From contig CAZRIT010000023.1 in NCBI GenBank assembly GCA_964600225.1, positions 1 through 24,303 on the forward strand: DNA of 24,303 nucleotides. Direction: 5' to 3'. Position 1 is the first letter of the stretch, and every line of letters begins with the position of its first letter. Source of the DNA: CAZRIT01 sp964600225 (GTDB lineage: Bacteria; Bacillota; Clostridia; Christensenellales; CAG-138). Below are positions 6,462 through 13,381 of the stretch, in pieces. Under the pieces are notes generated by a model. It was not told the DNA's origin. It saw nothing but the letters and a program-made list of their open reading frames with translations, and made no database searches. Made by a program: the position numbers and the translations under genes.

Positions 6462-7745
6462 ATGCAAAAGGAATGGTATCAAATCAAGGGCGGACAACGG
6501 CTGGAAGGCACCGTCACGGTCAGCGGCGCAAAGAATGCGTCGGTTGCCATCATTCCCGCCGCCATTCTGGCGGGGGAAACCTGCGTACTCGAAAATTTAC
6601 CGCATATCGACGATGTACAAAGCCTCCAAAGCATCCTCACGGGCATTGGCGTATCGGTGGACTTTACCGATGGCGACTGCATGCGCATCGACCCGCGTCC
6701 GCTCAAAACCACACAGGTGCTCGGCCCTGCCGTCAGCAGCATGCGCGCCTCCTATTACCTGCTTGGCGCCATGCTCGGCCGCTACGGCGAGGTGGAGCTG
6801 GCGCTGCCGGGCGGCTGCGTCATCGGCGCGCGCCCCATCGATCAGCATGTCAAGGGCATGCGCGCGCTGGGGGCCACGGTCGTTGTCAACGAAAACACCA
6901 ATACCCTGCGCGCCACCGCCAAAAAGCTGCATGGCGCGGATATCTATTTTGACGTCACCAGCGTGGGCGCCACCATCAATATCATGCTCGCGGCCGTCTG
7001 TGCCGAGGGCCAGACCATCCTCAACAATGTCGCCAAGGAACCGCATGTGGTCGACGTGGCCAACTTCCTCAATATGATGGGCGCGTCCGTCAAGGGCGCG
7101 GGCACGGATATGATCCGCATCATGGGCCGTCCCAAGCTGCACGGCTGCGGCTATGCGGTGATCCCCGACCAGATCGAGGCGGGCACGTTCATGATTGCCG
7201 CCGCCGCCACGCGCGGCGATGTGGTCATCAAAAACATCATTCCCACGCATATGGAGGCAGTGTCCGCCAAGCTCATGGAGAGCGGCGCGCGCGTCATCGA
7301 GGGCGACGACGGGCGCGATTTCTTCTTGCGCGTGGTCATGGAGGACCGTCCGCGTGCCATCAACGTCAAAACCCTGCCGTATCCCGGCTTTCCCACCGAT
7401 TTGCAGCAGCCCATTATGGCCTACCTGTGCGCGGGCAACGGCACCTCCACCATCAGCGAAACGATCTTTGAAAACCGCTTCAACCATGTGCGGGAGCTAA
7501 GGCGCATGGGCGCTTCCATCAGCGTCAAGGATCGCAACGCGCACGTCAAGGGCATCAACGCCCTCAAGGGCGCCAACATCTATGCCAGCGACCTGCGCGC
7601 GGGCGCATCGCTGATTGTCGCGGGGCTGGCCGCAAGCGGCACCACCAATGTGCACAACATCCACTTCATCGACCGTGGCTACGAATACCTCGATACGAAG
7701 CTGCGCGCCATCGGCGCCGAGATCGAGCGCAAGACCGAGAAGTAG
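6462..7745 (+). CDS. murA: UDP-N-acetylglucosamine 1-carboxyvinyltransferase
   Basis: MurA adds enolpyruvate from PEP to UDP-GlcNAc, the first committed cytoplasmic step of peptidoglycan synthesis. At 427 residues it has the standard length. Visible are SGAKN with K24/N25 (UDP-GlcNAc site) and the active-site loop LPGGCVIGARP with the PEP-binding, fosfomycin-target cysteine C119 retained. YPGFPTDLQQP carries the catalytic Asp, and DLRAGASLIVAGLAA lies near the C-terminus. There is no ribosome binding site before the ATG. The promoter -10 box sits 8 bases upstream, so translation is probably leaderless. It follows the CapA-like gene by 59 bases with its own promoter. The next 768 bases hold only repeats. 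Whether the genome has a second murA (murZ) cannot be seen here. Confidence 0.97.
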   Translation: MQKEWYQIKGGQRLEGTVTVSGAKNASVAIIPAAILAGETCVLENLPHIDDVQSLQSILTGIGVSVDFTDGDCMRIDPRPLKTTQVLGPAVSSMRASYYLLGAMLGRYGEVELALPGGCVIGARPIDQHVKGMRALGATVVVNENTNTLRATAKKLHGADIYFDVTSVGATINIMLAAVCAEGQTILNNVAKEPHVVDVANFLNMMGASVKGAGTDMIRIMGRPKLHGCGYAVIPDQIEAGTFMIAAAATRGDVVIKNIIPTHMEAVSAKLMESGARVIEGDDGRDFFLRVVMEDRPRAINVKTLPYPGFPTDLQQPIMAYLCAGNGTSTISETIFENRFNHVRELRRMGASISVKDRNAHVKGINALKGANIYASDLRAGASLIVAGLAASGTTNVHNIHFIDRGYEYLDTKLRAIGAEIERKTEK

Positions 7746-7763
7746 CGGGGGACGGGGTGCGGA

Positions 7764-7810
7764 GGACGGAAGCACGAAGGGATGGAAGGACGAAAGGACG
7801 GAAGGACGGG
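7764..7810. repeat. 8-bp tandem repeat, consensus GGACGRAA
   Basis: About six imperfect 8-base units follow one another from 7764: GGACGGAA, GCACGAAG, GGATGGAA, GGACGAAA, GGACGGAA, GGACGGG. The array starts about 18 bases after the murA stop. Two units of the same octamer (GGACGAAA-GGACGTAC) recur at 16254-16269 in the gap before the TerB-like gene. No coding signal. Confidence 0.75.
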
Positions 7811-7812
7811 TT

Positions 7813-7838
7813 GTTCCTTTCTTTGAAAAGAAAGGAAC
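7813..7838. repeat. Perfect 12-bp inverted repeat (hairpin) downstream of murA
   Basis: GTTCCTTTCTTT (7813-7824) is the exact reverse complement of AAAGAAAGGAAC (7827-7838). A run of A/T-rich sequence follows. It may terminate murA, but no proper T-run follows on the plus strand. It resembles the second hairpin at 8404-8429, and the pair brackets the repeat-rich block and the assembly gap. Confidence 0.6.
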
Positions 7839-7929
7839 CGAAAGAAACTTATAAATAAAAAACGCAAGAAGTATTGAGAAGGGCACAGGCCCTTTTGTTA
7901 GCTGTATGGCTGAGTGTGCCGCCACTCCA

Positions 7930-8187
7930 AACCAACATCGTTGTCATCCTGAGCCGACGCCGCAGCGTCGCCCTGAGGCGTCTCCCGCCGAAGGGGTTTG
8001 CGAAGGATCTGTCCCGCCGCAGCGGACGCAAGCAACGTTCCTCGCTAACGCTCGGAAAGATTCTTCGTCGCTACGCTCCTCAGAATGACAATGGGAAAAA
8101 GCTACGCTCCTCGAAATGACAACGGGAAAAAGCTACGCTCCTCAGAATGATAACGCGCTTCGTGTCATTCCGAGCGTTAGCGAGGAA
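7930..8187. repeat. Dispersed repeat cluster with a 31-bp tandem array
   Basis: This non-coding block is made of the same family as 150-345. TTCCTCGCTAACGCTCGGAA (8038-8057) occurs inverted at 8168-8187 and again at 8311-8330. GCTACGCTCCTC occurs at 8070, 8101 and 8132 with a period of exactly 31 bases, each copy followed by a version of GAATGACAAYGGGAAAAA. The three copies are contiguous, without unique spacers, so this is not a CRISPR array. Confidence 0.75.
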
Positions 8188-8330
8188 NNNNNNNNNNNNN
8201 NNNNNNNNNNNNNNNNNNNNNNNNNNNNNNNNNNNNNNNNNNNNNNNNNNNNNNNNNNNNNNNNNNNNNNNNNNNNNNNNNNNNNNNGAATGATAACGCG
8301 CTTCGTGTCATTCCGAGCGTTAGCGAGGAA
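8145..8330. repeat. 43-bp identical sequences on both sides of the gap
   Basis: Bases 8145-8187 and 8288-8330 are identical over all 43 positions (GAATGATAACGCG to AGCGAGGAA). The first ends exactly at the last base before the Ns and the second begins exactly at the first base after them. They are thus the suffix of one contig and the prefix of the next. Confidence 0.9.
8188..8287. other. Assembly gap (100 N)
   Basis: Exactly 100 N, the conventional placeholder for a gap of unknown size between scaffolded contigs. Nothing biological can be read here. Confidence 0.98.
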
Positions 8331-8403
8331 TCTTGAAGGCAGCGTATAGGCGCTGGATTTTTTGTCACTTTGCTCCTTGGAATGATATTACGAAGTTTTT
8401 CTG

Positions 8404-8429
8404 CCTACTCTTTTTTCAAAAAGAGTAGG
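8404..8429. repeat. Perfect 12-bp inverted repeat
   Basis: CCTACTCTTTTT (8404-8415) pairs with AAAAAGAGTAGG (8418-8429) with only TC between them. It stands about 25 bases beyond the terminator of the membrane protein gene, at the right end of the repeat-rich block. Confidence 0.6.
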
Positions 8430-8456
8430 TCGTTGTTCTTCAACACATCCACACAA

Positions 8457-8487
8457 AAACGGATGCGGGGGTTTCCCGCATCCGTTT
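8457..8487 (-). terminator. Strong hairpin terminator after the Cys/His-tail membrane protein
   Basis: A perfect 13-base stem, AAACGGATGCGGG (8457-8469) with CCCGCATCCGTTT (8475-8487), has a 5-base loop. It lies 27 bases after the stop of the left-running gene at 8514. On the minus strand the stem ends in TTT followed by TTGTGTGG, a moderate T-run. Confidence 0.7.
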
Positions 8488-8513
8488 GCATGTCTTGGCC
8501 CGCAAAGCCGCCG

Positions 8514-9431
8514 TCAGGCGGCGTCGGGCAGCGCTTCGGTATCGTCCACGGTGTCCGCGGAGTCGTCAAGCGCGTCCACGGCGTCGCCCTCCGCGCAGAA
8601 ATCGCACGGATCGTAGCGGTGGGCGTTGATGGCGTCGTCGATGCTGCCCGAGAACAGGTTGGCTTTGCTCGTTCTGGCCAGCGCGTTGCAGGCGCGGTCG
8701 AAGTGGTAGGACTTGCCGTAGCGCGTCCAGTAGATATCGCCGTTGGCGACGACGGCGTCCTGCTTGAGCTGTTCAACCTCCTCGGCCGAGGGCTGCTTAT
8801 AATCCACGGATGTGGCCGTAGCGCCGACAAACAGCGCAACAAAGGCCGCCAGCAGGATGGTCTTGAGCTTTTTGTTCATGTTCTTGGACTTGAGCAGCAG
8901 CAGGATGCCGATGGGCACAAAGCACACCAGCGTCATGATGACGCCAAGCTGATGATAGACGGTGCGCACAAACGCGCTGTCGGACAGGCAGGGGCTGATG
9001 GCGTTGGACTTTTTCCAAAGCTGCGCGGCCACGATGCACAGCACCGCGTCGAGTACCAGCATGCCAATCAGCAGCAGGCATTCGGGATCGGCCCAGGTCT
9101 GCGTCGGGCTGGCGTTGAGCGCCACGGTGCGCAGCGCAAAGAATGCTCCGACCTCCGCGCCGATGGCCAGCACCCACAGGATGATGGCGGCGATGCGCAG
9201 GCCCTTGACCTGCTTCTTTTCCGCTTCCGAAATCTTTTTGACCACGCGCTGTTTCTTGGCCTTCTCGGGCGCGTCGTTCTCGCGCTCGGCCACGTCGGCC
9301 TCCTCGACCTCTCTGGTTTGCGCGCTGCCGCTCTTCTTGGCGTCCGCGAGTTTCTTGGCCTTGGCTGCCTTCTTGGCTGCTTCCGCCTTCACGTCGTCGG
9401 ACACCGCTTTTTTGGTGCTCTTTTTCTCCAT
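8514..9431 (-). CDS. Four-helix membrane protein with a C-terminal Cys/His (zinc-like) tail
   Basis: A 305-residue protein of unrecognised family. Residues 1-75 are a highly charged Lys/Ala/Glu stretch, probably coiled or disordered and cytoplasmic. Four hydrophobic helices follow at about 78-100, 118-139, 160-181 and 190-206. The C-terminal domain has YGKSYHFDRACNAL followed 28 residues later by DPCDFC: H243, C248, C276, C279. This YHx4C...PCxxC pattern is common in small domains fused to nucleases, ComEC-like and surface proteins of Bacillota, and is probably a zinc knuckle. An acidic tail (DALDDSADTVDDTEALPDAA) ends the protein. GGAGGAG precedes the chosen ATG at 9431. It has its own promoter (9503-9531) and terminator, hence a single-gene unit. 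No function assigned. Confidence 0.75.
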   Translation of the reverse strand: MEKKSTKKAVSDDVKAEAAKKAAKAKKLADAKKSGSAQTREVEEADVAERENDAPEKAKKQRVVKKISEAEKKQVKGLRIAAIILWVLAIGAEVGAFFALRTVALNASPTQTWADPECLLLIGMLVLDAVLCIVAAQLWKKSNAISPCLSDSAFVRTVYHQLGVIMTLVCFVPIGILLLLKSKNMNKKLKTILLAAFVALFVGATATSVDYKQPSAEEVEQLKQDAVVANGDIYWTRYGKSYHFDRACNALARTSKANLFSGSIDDAINAHRYDPCDFCAEGDAVDALDDSADTVDDTEALPDAA

Positions 9432-9502
9432 AATACTTGTGTCTCCTCCCCAATCACATATTGTAGCCACCCTTGTAGCGTGGGCATAGGTATCTAACTA
9501 TC

Positions 9503-9531
9503 AGTATAACAATCTCCCTGCCCGATTGCAA
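9503..9531 (-). promoter_or_regulatory. Promoter of the Cys/His-tail membrane protein
   Basis: On the minus strand, TTGCAA (9526-9531), a 17-base spacer and TATACT (9503-9508). This is the same -35/-10 pair and spacing as the tRNA-Ser promoter. Transcription starts near 9496, giving a leader of about 65 bases. Confidence 0.75.
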
Positions 9532-9573
9532 GGTGCATGTCACACGGCGGACGGCCGATTTTTGGTTACAATG

Positions 9574-10695
9574 TCATGGGTTGAGGCCCTTGAGCGCGTC
9601 CACGGTGAAGACGCCGTCCTTGCGGATGAGCTTGTCATCAAACCAGATTTCGCCGCCGCCGCACGCGGCCGTCTGGATGCATACGATATCCAGATGCAGC
9701 GAGGATTTGTTGCCGTTACTCGCGTCGTCGTAGGAACTGCCGGGGGTCAGGTGGAAGGAGCCGCCGATCTTTTCGTCGTAGAGGGTGTTGCCGATGGCGC
9801 GGGTGACGGCGTTGTTCACGCCGATGGCGAACTCGCCCAGATAGCGCGCGCCCTCGTCGGCGTCGAGCATTTCGTTAAAGCCCGCCGTATCGCCATCGCA
9901 GGTGGCCTCGACGATGCGGCCGTTCCGAAACACGAGGCGGGGGTTGTTGAACTTTTTGCCGTAGCGCATGGCGGCGGTGTTATACTGCACCACGCCGTTG
10001 GCGCTGTCGCGCACGGGCGCGGTGTACACCTCGCCGTCGGGGATGTTGACCTTACCGCAGCAGGGAATGACGGGGATGCCCTTGATGGAAAACGTGATGT
10101 CGGTGCCGGGGCCGACGATGCGCACTTTGTCGGTCTGCTCCATCAGTTTTTTGAGCGGCTGCATTTCCCTTTCCATTAGGTCGTAATCGACCAGCGCGGC
10201 GGACAGGAAGAACTCGTAAAAATCGTCGTAGCACATGCCCGCCTTTTGTGCATCGGCCATGGTGGGCCAGTGCAGGTAGACCCAGCGGCGCTCGTTGATG
10301 ATGCGCTCGCGCAGGGCCCGCCGCTCGTTGCGGTAGATCTGCATGGCTTTGGCGTTGGCGCCCGAAAGCTCCGCGTCGTTTTCGTCCACGCCGATGTCGA
10401 TGTGCTTGGCCACATGATCCCAGTATTTGTTTTCCCACTCGAGCTGCTTGTGGATGGCGTCCATGGCGGCCTCGGGTTTGTTGGGGTCGATAAAGCCGAA
10501 AAACAGGCGGGTCAGCTCGTCGTCGCTGAGCTTGACGACGGGGACTGCGCCGATGCGCTGCGCAGCCAGCATCAGCTCCTTGACCAAAGGCTTGGCGGGC
10601 AGGCCGCAGTTGAGCTCAAGCAGCTCCCCCGACTTGGCCTCGATGGCGTCGTTGACCAGATATTCGGCCAAAAGTTTCAGTCGTTCATCCCTCAT
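9574..10695 (-). CDS. M29 family aminopeptidase (AmpS/AmpT-like)
   Basis: A 373-residue cytoplasmic metallopeptidase that removes N-terminal amino acids from peptides. The M29 ligands are all present: E222 in IPDGEVYTAP, E288 in LGEFAIGVN, H315 in GGSFHLTPG, Y322 just after it, and H334/D336 in LHLDIV. These match the two-metal site described for the Thermus and Staphylococcus enzymes. The length is a little short of the typical 400-410. GAGGAGG lies 6 bases before the ATG, inside the end of the glycosyltransferase gene, which it overlaps by 11 bases, so translation is probably coupled. It is the last gene of a rarA - GT4 - M29 operon. No clear terminator is seen in 9532-9573. Confidence 0.92.
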   Translation of the reverse strand: MRDERLKLLAEYLVNDAIEAKSGELLELNCGLPAKPLVKELMLAAQRIGAVPVVKLSDDELTRLFFGFIDPNKPEAAMDAIHKQLEWENKYWDHVAKHIDIGVDENDAELSGANAKAMQIYRNERRALRERIINERRWVYLHWPTMADAQKAGMCYDDFYEFFLSAALVDYDLMEREMQPLKKLMEQTDKVRIVGPGTDITFSIKGIPVIPCCGKVNIPDGEVYTAPVRDSANGVVQYNTAAMRYGKKFNNPRLVFRNGRIVEATCDGDTAGFNEMLDADEGARYLGEFAIGVNNAVTRAIGNTLYDEKIGGSFHLTPGSSYDDASNGNKSSLHLDIVCIQTAACGGGEIWFDDKLIRKDGVFTVDALKGLNP

Positions 10696-11926
10696 GGTGT
10701 CCTCCTCGTATTTTGGATAGCGCGCGCTTCAACGGCGCGGGTTCCTCTGTATCTTTGCCGTGGTCGGGTGCGTCGAGCGGCGGGTGCGTCTTGATGAGCC
10801 GATCGTAGCGCTCGACCGCGCGGCTGACGATATCGATCCACGGAGAATAGATGCTTTCGCGCGCGTTTTGGCCCATCCGCAGGCATTTTGCGGGGTTGTC
10901 GAGCGCGGTTTTGAGCGCATGGGCAAGGCTTTCGGTCGCATCCTCGCACAACAAGCCGTTGACCCCGTCGGTGACAGGCTCCGCCGCAGCGCTGCCAAGC
11001 ACCGTAACGCTGGGGGTCTGCATGGCGGCGGCCTCGCGCACGACCATGCCCGACGTATCGTACAGCGACGGGAACACAAACAGCGTCGCCGCCTCGTACA
11101 GCCCGTACAGCAGGCTTTCATCGGTGACGTGGCCCGTCAGGATCGTATCGCTGCCGATGCCCAGCTCCTCGGCCTTTTGCACAATGGCGCGCGCATCGGG
11201 CCCCTGCCCCGTCAGCACCAGCGTAAAACGCGCCCCATCGGCCTTGAGCAAAGCGCACGCTTCGAGAATGCGCAGGATGTTCTTCTTCCAGTTGAGCTGC
11301 CCGCAGTAGAACAGCACGCGGCTGTCGGGCAGGTGAAAGCGCTGCCGCGCCGCATCGCGGTTTTGGGCCGACGGGCGCACGTTGGGCGTGCCGTTTGGCA
11401 TCACCGTGATATCGCCCTTGTAGCCGTAATCGTGCAGGGTGTCGGCCGAGCTTTGGCTCACCGCCCAAACCTCGTCGCAGCGCTCGTAAAAATTGACGAT
11501 GAAGCGCACGCCGATATCGGCCAGCATATCGGTCTTGGTCAGGTGATAGAAATCGTCATAGTAGCGCGAGTGGAACGTGCCCACCACGGGCACGTTCATG
11601 CGGCGGCCCTGGCGGAGGGCCTCCTGCCCCGCGATAAACGGGCTGTGGGCGTGGATGATATCCAGCTCAATGCGGTTCATGCGCGCCTCGTAGTGCGGGT
11701 CCAGCAGCGGCAGCCCCGTGTTGTACTGGCGCTGCATGGGCACGTTGACGCTCAAAAACTCCACCAGCTCATACGGCAGCCCGCCGCGATAGCCCGTATC
11801 CGCCATGGGCGCTACCACATAGCAATCGTGCCCAAGGCTTGGCAGAAGCGCCGCGTAGTTGGATACCACGCGCCCCACGCCATCCACAATGGGCAGAAAC
11901 GTATCGGTAAACTGTGCAATTCGCAT
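10685..11926 (-). CDS. GT4 family glycosyltransferase
   Basis: A 413-residue GT-B fold glycosyltransferase. The N-terminal acceptor domain begins RIAQFTDTFLPIVDGVGR, the usual opening of bacterial GT4 enzymes of the diacylglycerol-glucosyltransferase (alpha-MGS) type. IIHAHSPFIAGQEA and GTFHSRYYDDFYH follow. The C-terminal nucleotide-sugar domain has YCGQLNWKKNI, TGQGPD, FVFPSLYDTSGMVVREAAAMQTP (the E-x7-E region, here D-x7-E) and AAEPVTDGVNGLL. A glycolipid-forming role at the inner membrane is the likeliest; donor and acceptor are not determined. Two ATGs lie six bases apart. The second (11926) is chosen because GGAGGG abuts the first but is correctly spaced from the second. It sits 48 bases behind rarA and overlaps the M29 gene. 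Confidence 0.88.
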   Translation of the reverse strand: MRIAQFTDTFLPIVDGVGRVVSNYAALLPSLGHDCYVVAPMADTGYRGGLPYELVEFLSVNVPMQRQYNTGLPLLDPHYEARMNRIELDIIHAHSPFIAGQEALRQGRRMNVPVVGTFHSRYYDDFYHLTKTDMLADIGVRFIVNFYERCDEVWAVSQSSADTLHDYGYKGDITVMPNGTPNVRPSAQNRDAARQRFHLPDSRVLFYCGQLNWKKNILRILEACALLKADGARFTLVLTGQGPDARAIVQKAEELGIGSDTILTGHVTDESLLYGLYEAATLFVFPSLYDTSGMVVREAAAMQTPSVTVLGSAAAEPVTDGVNGLLCEDATESLAHALKTALDNPAKCLRMGQNARESIYSPWIDIVSRAVERYDRLIKTHPPLDAPDHGKDTEEPAPLKRALSKIRGGHHEG

Positions 11927-11932
11927 GTGCAT

Positions 11933-11938
11933 CCCTCC
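11933..11938 (-). promoter_or_regulatory. Ribosome binding site deciding the GT4 start
   Basis: GGAGGG on the minus strand touches the first ATG (11932-11930), leaving no spacing, but is 6 bases from the second (11926-11924). This favours the second as the true start. Confidence 0.6.
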
Positions 11939-11974
11939 GTTTTGTGCGTGTCGTCCGCCGTGCGGGCGGGACGC

Positions 11975-13291
11975 TCATCGCTCATGACGCAGTTTGTCCC
12001 GTTTTTGGTGATTTTCCAATATTTTTGCTTCCTGTCCCTGATCGGAGGGCGTATAGTAGCGCGCGCCCTGCGCCGAGGGCGGCATATAATCCTGCTGCAC
12101 CCAGTGGCCGGGGTAGTCGTGCGGATACTTGTAGCCCACGCCGTGGCCCAGCTTCTTTGCGCCCTGAAACGACGTATCCCGCAGATGGATCGGCACGGGC
12201 TGATCGTAATCCGTTTCGGCGTCGTGCATGGCCGCGTCCACCGCGCACACGACGGAGTTGGACTTGGGCGATTCGCACAGGAAGATGATCGCCTGCGTGA
12301 GCGACAGCCTTGCCTCGGGCAGGCCGATGTGCTGCAGCGCATCCGCCGCGGTGACCGCCTGCACCATGGCCTGCGGGTTGGCAAGGCCGATATCCTCGCT
12401 GGCGTGGGCAATGAGGCGGCGCGCAATGATACGCGGGTCCACGCCCGCGTAGATCAGCCGCGAAAACCACGCAATTGCCGCGTCGGAATCACCCCCGCGC
12501 AGGCTTTTGCAAAAGGCGGAGAGCATATCGTAATACTGCTGCTCGTCGCAGCGCATAACCTTGCGCTGGCCCGATTCGTTGGCAATCTCCCTGGTGATAC
12601 GGATGCGGCCCGCCTCGTCCTTGGGCGTGGTCAAAACGGCCAGCTCCAGCGCGTTGAGGGCGTTGCGGCAATCCCCGTTGGCCACGCTTGCCAGCACCGA
12701 AAGCGCATCGTCATCCAGCAAAACGTCCATACTACCGTAGCCGCGCTCCTTGTCGGCAAGGGCGTTTCGGATGGCCTCGGCCACGTCGTCAACGGTGAGC
12801 GGGTAGAACTGGAACAGGCGGCAGCGCGATACGATGGCGCCCGTCATGGAGATCATGGGGTTTTCGGTTGTGGAGCCGATGAAGCGCACGGTGCCCTTTT
12901 CCAGCGCAGGCAGCAGCGAGTCCGACTGGGCCTTGCTCCAGCGGTGACATTCGTCCAGCAACAGGTACGTCGGCTGACCGTAGAGCAGCAGGCGCTGCTC
13001 CGCCTCGCTGACCAGTGCTCTGAGCTCCTTGACGCCCGCGCTGACGGCGTTGAGCTTTTCAAACGCGCCGCCCGTGGCCGTGGCCACGATGCCTGCCAGG
13101 GTGGTTTTGCCCGTGCCGGGCGGGCCGAAAAAGATGGAGGACTGCAGCGAATCGGTCATGATTGCGCGCCGTAACAGCTTCCCTTCGCCCACAATATGCT
13201 TTTGGCCCACGAACTCATCGAGCGTTCTCGGGCGCATGCGATCGGCCAGCGGAGCCGCCTGCCGACGCTGTTCGGACAGCAAATTTTCCAT
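11975..13291 (-). CDS. rarA: Replication-associated recombination protein A (AAA+ ATPase, RarA/MgsA)
   Basis: RarA acts at stalled replication forks and ssDNA-dsDNA junctions, and is related to clamp-loader subunits. This copy has 438 residues, full length. Seen are PLADRMRPRTLDEFVGQ, Walker A GPPGTGKT (56-63), Walker B LLLDECHR (110-117), the sensor stretch IGSTTENP and the arginine-finger SRCRLF. The C-terminal tetramerisation and replication-factor-C-like domain has YPHDYPGHWVQQDYMP, typical of the family. The Walker B motif reads DECHRW where DEIHRF is usual, a mild substitution. I chose the ATG at 13291, which stands 7 bases after a perfect -10 TATAAT with no SD, so the mRNA is probably leaderless. 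In-frame ATGs at 13297 and 13306 would overlap the -10. It is the first gene of the rarA - GT4 - M29 operon and divergent from typA. Confidence 0.93.
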   Translation of the reverse strand: MENLLSEQRRQAAPLADRMRPRTLDEFVGQKHIVGEGKLLRRAIMTDSLQSSIFFGPPGTGKTTLAGIVATATGGAFEKLNAVSAGVKELRALVSEAEQRLLLYGQPTYLLLDECHRWSKAQSDSLLPALEKGTVRFIGSTTENPMISMTGAIVSRCRLFQFYPLTVDDVAEAIRNALADKERGYGSMDVLLDDDALSVLASVANGDCRNALNALELAVLTTPKDEAGRIRITREIANESGQRKVMRCDEQQYYDMLSAFCKSLRGGDSDAAIAWFSRLIYAGVDPRIIARRLIAHASEDIGLANPQAMVQAVTAADALQHIGLPEARLSLTQAIIFLCESPKSNSVVCAVDAAMHDAETDYDQPVPIHLRDTSFQGAKKLGHGVGYKYPHDYPGHWVQQDYMPPSAQGARYYTPSDQGQEAKILENHQKRDKLRHER

Positions 13292-13297
13292 AACCAT

Positions 13298-13326
13298 ATT
13301 ATACATGCAAAAAGAAAACTTGTATA
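13298..13326 (-). promoter_or_regulatory. rarA promoter, apparently leaderless
   Basis: -10 TATAAT (13298-13303), a 17-base spacer and -35 TATACA (13321-13326). The expected start site falls at or beside the rarA ATG (13291). Its -35 shares bases 13321-13325 with the -35 of the divergent typA promoter. Confidence 0.55.
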
Positions 13327-13348
13327 TCTGAAAAAAACGCGGTATAAT
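13320..13348 (+). promoter_or_regulatory. typA operon promoter
   Basis: -35 TTGTAT (13320-13325), a 17-base spacer and a perfect -10 TATAAT (13343-13348). An inverted repeat AACGCG/CGCGTT (13336-13341 and 13351-13356) brackets the -10 box. The leader of about 27 bases contains GAGGGAG just before the ATG at 13382. Confidence 0.7.
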
Positions 13349-13381
13349 AACGCGTTTATTAGACGAATCGAGGGAGAACAA

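Noticed and set aside
8070..8143. Possible CRISPR array (31-bp period)
   Set aside because: The whole 31-base unit repeats, with no variable spacers, and only about three copies exist. No cas gene is present.
7859..8360. Small open frames around the assembly gap
   Set aside because: They are read through dispersed repeats and Ns, have no ribosome sites, and their translations only reflect the repeats.
10760..13174. An 804-codon open frame on the plus strand
   Set aside because: It is antisense to the GT4 and rarA genes, which have intact catalytic motifs and ribosome or promoter signals. No recognisable domain.
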